DNA of 64,000 nt from contig JASJOG010000050.1 in the NCBI GenBank assembly GCA_030142905.1, positions 1,215,001 to 1,279,000 of the forward strand, given 5' to 3'. The position numbers and the translations under genes were made by a program. Under the pieces are notes generated by a model. It did no database searches. It had not been told where the DNA came from and saw only the letters and a program-made list of their open reading frames with translations. This document shows, piece after piece, positions 55,643 to 64,000 of the stretch. The first letter of the stretch is position 1; every line of letters begins with the position of its first letter. This DNA is from Heliopora coerulea. Taxonomy: Eukaryota > Cnidaria > Anthozoa > Scleralcyonacea > Helioporidae.

Positions 55643-57763
55643 CTTATAAAAAAAAATATACACCATGACACACTTGCAAGCTCTCAAAATATTCTTCACA
55701 AACTTATGAATTATTTATAAACCAAAGAGAAAAGAAAGTAATGTTTGATCAGAGTTTTGAAACTGGAAGAAAGTCCTATATACTAGTTTTGTAATTTTTA
55801 ACTGCTCACAGTATTCAAGAACATGCGCCAAAACACAATTAGTCAAACAATATTCTTTGCGTATGAATTTGAAAAGTCCTTATACTCGACGTCGGACTTT
55901 ACAGGGTTTTCAAGGCCCTTGTGCATTAAAAAGGCGTGCCTTCGGTTAGCCTCTACAAACTAGAAATACGTGTATGCAACAAACCCTCGCCCACCCTTCC
56001 AATATACCTCCCCAGAATCCGAGTAAGACTGATAATTTTTCCAAATTGTCAAAGAGGTAAATCGTCCTTACTATAACTGGAAGAGTGAATCCAATAAAAA
56101 AATCCCACACACAATTTGGCCACAAATTAACAACAATCCAAACTGGAAATTATTTTATATTTAAATTGCTTATCGTCATATTTCCGTTTAAAATTTCAAT
56201 TCTGTTTTATAAAAACAAAACGTTCGGTGAGAAAAACCTTTAACGGCTTAATAAATGCTAAGAGATCCATCCTCACAATTAAATTATTAAACAATGAATA
56301 ATAGCATCAAAACTCAGCCTTCGTTGCGGGCTTATGATATTTCGTGTCGTTTTCCAATCAAACTTCTCAATCATGCATTTTGCCTTAAATAAAGTCTTTT
56401 TATTAGATGACCAGACTTTCCGTCTTAAAAGTGGAGCATTCTCGTAGGTTATCAGTCGGATACAAACATCACGGACAGCTCATGATTTAAAAAAAAAAAA
56501 ATTTTTCCTTAAAAAATTGATAAATTCTACATTATCTCAAAGTTGTTTAAAAATGTTTCAGATGTGCTATGATAAAGATTTAGCTAAGTATTCATCCGGA
56601 GGTTCAAGACTTCGGTGACGAAGATGAAAAGAACTGTGAAACCGGCGAAATAAACAAAGAAAACGTGAACGAGTTCTGCAATTTTATTGCTGACCAAAAA
56701 TCGGAAAATACAAAACATACAACAAAATACGACAAGCAAACCTTGAGCAAGTTTTGTCGAAAGAAGAACAAGAGGAGGGAAGTAAAAGACGTACTTTTTC
56801 TACGGTAAAAGTTCCGTAAAAAAGAAAAATAGCGTACAAACCGGCAACTCTTACGTATTTTAAATCAAGCATTCAGTGGCACCTCAACACAAAGGGTTCA
56901 ACGGTAAAATTACACAAAGAAGACGGCTTTACACTTCCTTGTGAGGTTTTAAAATCCTGATGAAAACATTACTAGTCAGATATGGTAAAAGTCACATCCA
57001 CAAGCCACCCGAGAAGTGAGAAAGACTAAAGCAGACATCTGTTTCGCCGAAGGATATTATTTATTATTATTTTCTCACTTCTCACAGCTTGATGTTCTGC
57101 TGGTAATCCTCAATGTCAGCCATCTACAGCCAGTAGTCTAGGGTGACATTGGTCCATTCAACTTTCTAGAGTCTTTCTTAATATTCTCGCTGTTCCCAAA
57201 ATCGAAGTCTTCTGGAGGTGTTCTGTATTAAGTTTTATTCCTATCCTACCTATCCATTTTTCCAGCTTCTTGCTCACAGTACCGAGTGCTTCGATAACTA
57301 CCGGTACTACATCTACCCTCTTCATTGACCACAACTCTTTAATTTCCCATTTTAGCTTGTCATACTTCTGAACCTTCTCTTCTTTCACTCCAACATTTTT
57401 ATCATCAGGGATGGCAATGTCAGCAATTAAGCATTTCTCTTCTCCTTTCTCCACAACAACTATATCAGGTTTTCGACATTATATGTGATGATCACACTGT
57501 ATTATGAAATCCTATAGCACCTTTATCTCACCAGATTCCACCACTCCTTTCGAGGCATGATCATACCAATGAGCTGCTCGCTCCAAGCCATATTTCCTAC
57601 ATAATGTCCAATGTACTATTCTTGCCACGTTATCATGTCTTCTTTTATATTCCCTTTGAGCAAGCTTTTGCATCCGCTAATCAAATGTCCCACGCTTTCT
57701 CCTTTTTCACCACACATTCGACATAGGGGTGATTCAACAGTCTTAAAATATTCAAATTTTAAA

Positions 57764-57799
<36 letters not shown>

Positions 57800-60700
57800 G
57801 TTACTTTATATTAAAGGCTATTTTCTACAATCATATTGCCGGGTTTCACCCAGAGACCTGGGGCAATAAGAAGGATAATACTATTAACTTTCTGATGTTA
57901 ATTTTGATGTATAAAGAAATTAAGACAAGTTGTTAGACAAAGCAAGTAAATCATATCGAGAGAGCCTTTCTCAACAGGTGCACAGCGCTGTCGAGGACAA
58001 TCTTCTGTAACTCCTGCAGGTTGGGTTTTCCAGGTAACTTCTTGATGTGACTGCACACATTTTTATTAACAAGTCCGAGGGCTCCAATAACTACTGGCAT
58101 TATAGATGTTTTGAGGTGCCACATTCTTTCGATCTCGATTTGCAAATCTTTATATTTAGATAGTTTGCCAAATTCTTTGGCAGACACGTTCCTATCTGTA
58201 GGTACTGTAATATCGATCATGAGGCAGTATTATTATTATTATTATTATTATTATTTAAAATTATTTATACACGGTAGCTTATCATCCATAAAAGGTTGTT
58301 TTTCATAAGGCCGTGTGTTCTAAGTTCAAAAATATCAAACATGAGTAGATAAGACAATTTAAGAAATATAAAAAAATACAAAGAAATATAATAACATCGA
58401 CAGGTATTAAATGAAATATTCTTAGAAGTATAAAAAATTATTACAAAATGGATCGTTTAAATACGTCTACTACTAAATATAATTTAACTATTTTCAAATG
58501 TATATTCAAAAATTTGCATTCCATGTCTGGGCAGCTGCGTAACTGACGCCTCTCTTCATGGCACTGACAACATCAGCACTTTGTTGTTACTATTAAGATT
58601 ATAGGTCTCATTATTTACCAGAGTAAACATTTTTGAAATACTTTGAGGGCAATTCCTTTTTAAAACATTTGACATGTATGAGATAGTTTGGATTTTCCTT
58701 CTGTCTTCAAGAGGTTTCCATTCAAGTTTAGACAATATAGTTTCAGACAATAAGTCGTAATCGTCACTTGTTATCACTCTTGCAGCCCTATTCTGTAGTT
58801 TTTTCAGTTTTTCTTTCAAAGTTCTATTGCAATTCCCCCACGCCATTGCACAGTAACCAAAGTGAGGTTGTATAAGTGTTTGATACATATACTTTAATGA
58901 GTCAATTGTTAAAATCGGTTTGACTTTTTCAATTATTCCTATTCCCCAAGAAACTTTCTTAGTGATGTTGTCAATTTCAGCCTCCCAATTTAGTTTTGCG
59001 TCAATAATTACTCCTAAGCTTTTGGCAGTAGAGACTCGTTTTATCATTTCATTACCGATAACAACTTGTGGATTATTGGTAAATTTAGTTAGCCTTTTAT
59101 GTGATCCTATTATCAGATACTCGTTTTTTTCCACGTTTAACGACAATTTGTTAGTGTTGAGCCACTGAGAAACTTTATCCAACTCAATGTTCAAACTTTT
59201 TTCTAAATCTGTCACTGTTCTTTCTGAAACAGTGAGGTTTGTATCGTCTGCGTACATATAATATGTAGATGATACAAACCTTTACCTAGCCTTACTTATA
59301 TACCTTACTTATGTATAACCTAATATAAACCAAGCCTTACTCAGTTTACTTAGGTTCGTGTTGAAGCAAATCGATTTGGTCTCGCTCTTTTTTCCCTTGT
59401 ATGGATCTCTCAGACGTTGTTTACATTATTTGAACACTGAAGCCACTGAATGATTTAAGACCAGCAAACGAAATCAATTTCTTGGTGCTTGCGGCTTGTT
59501 TCACTTTTGGGGGCCATCTTAGTAACTGGACAATTTATAACTTGAAAAAACAGTTCTCAACGTTAACTCCTTGGAATATGTATTGGCCAGCTGTTCACTT
59601 TTTGCAGCAATGCTTTGTCTTGGTTCTTTCTGATGAATATGAACAAAAGACGTAAAGGAACTCGCTTTCTGTCAGTACATTCGCTATGCGACTAAGTGTA
59701 AACGACATTCTTCGCTGAAGTTGAATAGATGCTTATTTGTATAAATCTCGACACTTTTCACATTCAGGTAACCACTTACCTGAGCTACACAATCACAAGT
59801 ACGTCTGAATCGAGCAGCTGTGAAATACAAGTTCTGCGAACGGAATTGTTTTGAGCAGCTTTCAAAAGTGGCTTCCCGACTTCATTCTTCCCTAAGGGAG
59901 ACGTCTTGTACCAAATATTATCGCCTGGATTTTGCTGGTGTTTAATGGCAAAGTAGAATGAAGATTCTGGTTCATTCATCTCTGCAGGACGATGGCTTTT
60001 GAATATTTTGTAGTAGCGTTCATAGACATTTGTTTGAGAAGTGGGATAAAACACTCATCGTCGAGAAGACTTGTACAGGCTGTGAAAGTCTCTGGATGCT
60101 CTCTCCACTTTCCACACAAGGATTCCATTGCCTCATTCAGGATCGTTTTCCGGATGAAATCTCGCCTCACTGAAGACGTCGGGATGTGTTTTTGGCTCGA
60201 AACAAAAATGCAAGGAAAATAGCCACCAGGTAACTCGTTGCAAAGCTATTTGTTTTTGGTCACCAAACTATCCTTCTGCAAAACAGTTGTCCACTTCAGT
60301 CTTTCTCACTTCTCGGGTGGCTTATGAATGATGACCTTTACCGTATTCGACCAGTAATGTTTTCATCAGGATTTTAAAACCTCACAAGAAAGTTTAAAGC
60401 CGTCTTCTTTGAGTAAATTTACCGTTGAACCCTTTATGTTGAGATGCCACTGAATGCTTACCTTAAAATACGTAAGAGTTGCAGGTTTATACGCTATTTT
60501 TCTTTTTTACTAAGATTTTAACGTGGAAAAAGTACGCCTTTTACTTTCCTCTCCTCGTTCTTCTTTCGACAAAACTTGCTCAAGGTTTGCTTGTCGTATT
60601 TTTTGTATGTTTCGTATTTTCCGATTTTTGGTCAGCAATAAAAATGCGGAAGTCGTTCATGTTTTCTTTGTTTGTTTCGTCGGTTTCACTGTTCTTTTCG

Positions 60701-61441
60701 TTTTCGTCACCGAAGTCATGTACTTAGCATAAACCTTTATAATAGCACATCTTAGATATTTGTAACCAACTTTGAGATAATGTAGAATTTATCAATTTTT
60801 AAGTCAAAAAAAATATTCAATCATGAGCTGTCCGTAATGCTGGTATCCGACTGATAACCTATGAGAATGCTGCATTTTTAAGTCGGAAAATCTGGTCATC
60901 TAATAAAAATCTTTCTTCAAGGCAAAATGAATGAGAAGTTTGATTGGAAAACGACACGAACTAGCTCAAGATCGCAACTAATACAGGTTCTTGAAATTAT
61001 CATCCATTGTTTAACAATTGAATTGTGTGGATCAATCTCTTAGCATTTGTTAAGCCGTTGAAGATTATTCTCACCGAATGTTTTGTTTTAATAAAACAGA
61101 ATTGAAATTTTAAACGTAAATATGAAAAGTCCAACGTCGAGTATTTGAGCTATTACATAAAAAGAAAAAGATGTGTTAAACGTTGGTAATGAGTAGTTTA
61201 TTTTCAATTTATCTTGCTCATTGACCTTAGTCTTACCTTAGAGCAAACAATCTCTGTTCTCTTCATTCCAAGTGATGTATCAACAACTTCCTTCACAGTT
61301 CCTTGTTTTACAACATCGTAGAATGATGGCCAGCCGGTACCGGAGTCGAATTTTGCCGACGACGAGAAGAGCTCGTGGTTGCAAACGACACAGCGATAAA
61401 CACCTTCTTTGTGGTTATCCCAGTAGATTCCAGTAAAAGCT
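55543..61441 (-). CDS. msrB: Methionine-R-sulfoxide reductase B, partial (two core exons)
   Basis: Exons 61441-61237 and 55642-55543 (minus) join in phase 0 and encode the SelR/MsrB fold. It reduces methionine-R-sulfoxide in oxidised proteins using thioredoxin-type reductant. Seen: [20 protein letters not shown] with the first zinc pair Cxx[15 protein letters not shown], the second zinc pair CSKC, and [19 protein letters not shown], with the catalytic Cys in RYCMNS. The position often held by the resolving Cys (SGCGW) is Thr here. The N-terminal exon (QY.VTQ.KGTE region and any targeting signal) was not found. The C-terminus may be read-through (KEGKVKLYA, stop) or another exon. The 5.6-kb intron is filled by transposons. 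Confidence 0.92.
55885..57055 (+). pseudogene. Crypton-type tyrosine recombinase relic, copy 2
   Basis: It is collinear with 9093-10205 and with the reverse complement of 60300-61145. It covers the non-coding 5' part and the N-terminal half ([20 protein letters not shown]; later KGSTVNLHKEDGF). Stops and frameshifts are frequent. It ends at CGCCGAAGGATATT, where an (AAT)n-tailed non-LTR fragment joins. Confidence 0.62.
57056..57745 (-). pseudogene. Non-LTR retrotransposon 3' end with (AAT)n tail, first of a stack
   Basis: The - strand has [18 protein letters not shown] zinc-finger remnants (about 57715). The open part 57454-57158 encodes [39 protein letters not shown] and [12 protein letters not shown], then a stop. 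The 3' end bears the (AAT)n tail at 57057-57076. It is 5'-truncated, as non-LTR insertions usually are. Same family as 42000-42625. Confidence 0.78.
57762..58224 (-). pseudogene. Non-LTR retrotransposon 3' end with (AAT)n tail, second of the stack
   Basis: The frame 58220-57951 encodes [31 protein letters not shown] and [19 protein letters not shown]. The 3' untranslated part contains TTGCCGGGTTTCACCCAGAG (plus-strand reading). The tail (AAT)n is at 57763-57799. It is a different subfamily from the preceding fragment. Confidence 0.78.
58225..59257 (-). pseudogene. Non-LTR reverse transcriptase (CR1/L2-like), 3' part with (AAT)n tail
   Basis: The open frame 59257-58556 starts at the catalytic box YADD ([15 protein letters not shown]). 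It continues through [37 protein letters not shown] and [27 protein letters not shown], the thumb and C-terminal part of CR1/L2-type reverse transcriptases. The fingers and most of the palm are missing (5' truncation exactly at YADD). The 3' tail (AAT)n lies at 58225-58254. The remaining 233 codons are uninterrupted, so the copy is fairly young. Confidence 0.85.
59236..59280. repeat. 45-bp palindrome at the truncated end of the reverse transcriptase
   Basis: GGTTTGTATCGTCTGCGTAC and its near-complement GTAGATGATACAAACC flank ATATAATAT. The right half, read on +, again spells a YxDD box (YVDDTNL). Confidence 0.8.
59300..61145 (-). pseudogene. Crypton-type tyrosine recombinase relic, copy 3 (most complete)
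   Basis: The order on - is: non-coding 5' part, N-terminal half (60740-60300), then [59 protein letters not shown] and [13 protein letters not shown] (60170-59800). The tail has [10 protein letters not shown] and a Ser-rich end to about 59340. The N-P-x-D...W-Y-x-x-x-P-L-G...R-x-T-C pattern is the catalytic core of Crypton/KCTD1-like recombinases (R in RRT). Parts of it are open for 64-89 codons. Frameshifts and stops make it non-functional. It shares its 5' boundary (ACTCGACGT..GGACTT) with copy 2. Confidence 0.7.
61237..61441 (-). CDS. msrB: msrB exon with first zinc CxxC
   Basis: Acceptor (on -) CCTTTTTAG, donor CTAAG|GTAAGA. It encodes [40 protein letters not shown] and [10 protein letters not shown]. 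It begins after the third base of a split codon (phase 2) and ends in phase 0. A start one dinucleotide later is also possible. Confidence 0.94.
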
Positions 61442-63089
61442 CTAAAAAGGTAATGTATTGGTCATATAAACCAACATGAAACGACTGTAATGAATGTCCA
61501 AATTATATGTGGAATGTAAACGGTAAGGCCTTAAATGCTGCTGCGACCAACAAACCCATATCAGGTAAGTAAAGAAATTAAAACTTTACTTGATCACAGA
61601 AAGGATTCAAACCTGCGAACTTTACTTTACTTGTCAAACGCTCTAACGGCCGACCAACACGGCCAAGCCAAGAGAACGACGTGGGATATTTGTGCTAACC
61701 TTACTTCCACAGCGACTTGAAAGTTAAGGTCTGGTTTATTTCGATCAAGTCGTGCTAAAATGGCAGTCTAGACAACTGTATGTCATGAATTCAACTTGAA
61801 ACCGTGGCCATATACAGTATGAAGTATCATGGTAGAATTTATCAATGAACACTTTACTCGAATTTACTGTTCTACAATTGTTGAGGTTTAGAACACGAAT
61901 TGAATATTCATTTGAAACACGATTAAATAGTCTTCTGGTTTTTCTTGGATAATTGGACATCTTTGGCAATATTTGAGGAAATATAAACATTAGCTTGTCT
62001 CCCTAGACCACCACTTAAAAAATCAATGGACAGATATCGCAGACATGCCGAATGTACGCTAGTCTTTGATATTGAAGTTTCTGAGTTTGGGAGGATTTAA
62101 TTGTATATAAAATTCCTGCAGCACGTTTTGATCGACGTGGAAAACATTGAAAATTGCCAGTGTATTTTTTCGTTTTCTTTAATTACGGGCAATCGATTCT
62201 AACCTATTTCGTGTTCCGAACAGTTCGCATTTTAGACACAGTGGTATTGGGTAGACACAGCTTGTTAACGACACTCAAATAAAGTCAGATTATTGTCTTA
62301 CTATACTGGTCTTCTTTTTTTTTCCAAATTCGAATTTTGAGTTTACCACGTTATTTTTCGCAGTTCATTTCTTACTTGGAGAGAAAGCCTAGTCTGCCAG
62401 TTTGAAAATAAAGAGCACAGCTTGAAGAATTGATTTTATCGTTTGTTGGACATCTAGCGTTAAATCTTTCAACGTCCCCTTAGCAATGAAAGAGACGTCT
62501 CACATAGAAAGTATTCAGAAAGCTTGGCTGCTCAAACTGGTGTCCTAATCTTCGACTCCGGGCTTCTTGAGCGAGGTTGTTACAAAATGGCGGCAAAATG
62601 TTGTCTAGGTTACGCTTTGATGGCTCACTTAAACAAGAAGAAAGTGATTTGGTCCAAATCCGAGGTTTATGTTGAACGCAAGAAGTTGTTGTGTTTACGC
62701 ATTTCAGTTGTTTACAAAGAACACCGTTCAGTTTTTGCGTTCAACGACAATCGGAAGCTTCAGATAGTGCCAATCCAAGTAGCAAAACCAAAAACGCACT
62801 ACTCCGTACGTCCGGTCGTTGACTTTGATAACACTTTTTTTCACAACAGCAAAATGTTCTTTAATTTTATTTAAAATAAACGCGGTAAACCTTAAATGGG
62901 ATAAAATTCCTATGCCAGCGATGTCCATGGACCTAAAGTTTTCAATTTACGCCCTAAACTGCCGAATTTATGAGAATTCGAGGGGCGCAAAAAGAGTATT
63001 TCTGATACAAAGGCAAATTGAGTTTCCTGTTGGACCGTTGACGACAAAGCACTGGCTGGCAATGGTAATAAAGATTCCAGGTATGAAAA
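61442..63089. other. Upstream side of msrB, no exon recognised
   Basis: A tRNA-like B box (GCAGGTTTGAATCC on -) lies at about 61600, see separate entry. The plus frame 62524-62874 begins at TTG and is not recognised. The msrB N-terminal exon was sought on - and not found. Confidence 0.4.
61590..61675 (-). repeat. tRNA-like SINE relic
   Basis: On -, GGCCGTTAGAGCGTTTGAC followed about 20 bases later by GCAGGTTTGAATCCTTTCTG resembles the A- to B-box order of a tRNA. There is no good acceptor stem. It is probably a SINE remnant of another family. Confidence 0.45.
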
Positions 63090-63540
63090 CAAAGTAGCAA
63101 GTATAAATACAAGATCGTAAGTGTAACGACTGAGCGGCAAGCGTACTGTAACCATTGAGTGACGATCGTAACTGCAAAAGTAGCAAATGTAAATACAAGG
63201 AGCTAAATGTAACCACAGAGCCACAAACGCTGTGACAAGTTGGCAAGTAAAAAGACAGGTTAGCCCCCTAACGACAAGCAGTCCAGTGTAACTATAGAAA
63301 TAAGAGGTACCACGGAATGGAAATTCTTATGACAGAGTAGCAAATGTAAAGACAGACTGCAAACTAGGACGAAGACAGAGTACTAAGTGCAATGACAGAC
63401 TAGTCAGTGCAACAAAAACGGCAAATATGTAAGTAACAACAGAATGGCGAGTGTGACGACACAGTAGCATATGTAACAACAGAGTGCCCAGTGTAACGGC
63501 AATGGTAATCGTAAAGGTGACCATAGAGTGACTATTGTAG
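63090..63540. repeat. Degenerate minisatellite, unit ~20-22 bp
   Basis: About 20 imperfect units resembling ACAGAGTRGCAARTGTAACG run through the segment; spacing varies and several units are damaged. The overlapping minus-strand frames rich in Leu, Cys and Tyr are by-products of the repeat. Confidence 0.8.
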
Positions 63541-64000
63541 CCAATGAGCTGCCAGTGAATAAGCTCTGGGTAATCCCGGCCCAAAGCCGGTTTTCTACTA
63601 GCAAATAAAGTTTCTTTGTATAAATTGAATAGGTTTTGTAACAAAAGAAAAATTCAATTCGCGCGAATTTATTCGCAAGTGGAAAACTGGTTTAAAACGC
63701 AGTTAAAAACTTGTGACTGGCTATTTAGTTTTGAATTATTTAATATTTTAATTGTCTGCTCAGGAAACAAACACTTCTTATCGACTCCAACCGTGGCCTG
63801 CAAATGTTTTAAAAGGGACTTTTTAGAAATTATAACAATAACCATTTTAGAAAAGCATTTCAAGTTCCGAATGAAAAGTGGAAAGAGGACTGTACTGAAT
63901 AAATTAGTCCTTAAATTGATTCCAAATCTTAACGGTAAGGAATAAGCGCATATTTGTCACCAGAGCTCTTTTGGACAAAACTCGGAGGATACGTCCAGGT
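63541..64000. other. Window end, unassigned
   Basis: An open frame at 63616-63945 (+) starts at TTG and shows no recognised domain. It could be an exon or repeat fragment of something outside the window. Confidence 0.35.

Noticed and set aside
62524..62874. 116-codon plus frame near the window end
   Set aside because: No ATG at the start, no recognised domain, and no exon signals that link it to a gene.
63090..63540. CRISPR-like array
   Set aside because: The repeats are degenerate, lack unique spacers of constant length, and the DNA is eukaryotic; it is a minisatellite.

Overview
The window is animal nuclear DNA, AT-rich and dominated by introns and transposable elements. I infer a cnidarian, most likely an anthozoan. 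The grounds are a DEG/ENaC channel of the kind cnidarians carry in many copies, an astacin protease, and a mix of Penelope-like elements with GIY-YIG ends, Crypton-type tyrosine recombinases, BEL/Pao and non-LTR remnants and tRNA-derived SINEs. There is no bacterial-style operon. Most open frames here are short random frames or pieces of repeats.

Three host genes can be built from exons with consensus splice sites and matching phases. (1) An astacin-type zinc metalloprotease with a C-terminal PLAT domain lies on + from 2912 to 17507. Seven exons are visible; the signal-peptide exon is missing. (2) A DEG/ENaC (amiloride-sensitive type) sodium channel subunit lies on + from 35949 to 46106. Its seven exons add up to an intact 470-residue frame. 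(3) A methionine-R-sulfoxide reductase B lies on - from 61441 to 55543. Two core exons are seen; the 5' exon and the true C-terminus are not.

Region by region. 1-1100 holds the GIY-YIG end of a Penelope-like element (PLE). 1795-2195 holds a palindromic arrangement of tRNA-derived SINEs. 2912-17507 is the protease gene. Its introns carry a 430-bp palindrome, SINEs, hAT-like MITEs and a Crypton relic. 17686-21085 is a three-layer nest of PLEs: PLE-C inside PLE-D inside PLE-A. The PLE-D insertion is framed by a 14-bp target duplication, and both inner elements end in inverted copies of their own 3' ends. 21300-35900 is gene-poor and has SINE relics, a foldback element, a BEL/Pao relic on - and a long microsatellite. 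35949-46106 is the channel gene; its introns hold MITEs, a foldback with 21-bp repeats, non-LTR 3' fragments and a GATTGT-type satellite. 46107-55500 is mostly unrecognised and contains a near-perfect 84-nt hairpin and a hAT-like MITE. 55543-61441 is the reductase, whose large intron is a stack of two Crypton copies and three non-LTR 3' ends, each with an (AAT)n tail. A minisatellite of about 20-22 bp fills 63090-63540.

The three genes do not look like one pathway; they are ordinary neighbours in a repeat-rich region. The most notable structures are the nested PLEs with hammerhead-like motifs at their ends and the astacin-PLAT architecture. I found no convincing evidence of a wholly new system.
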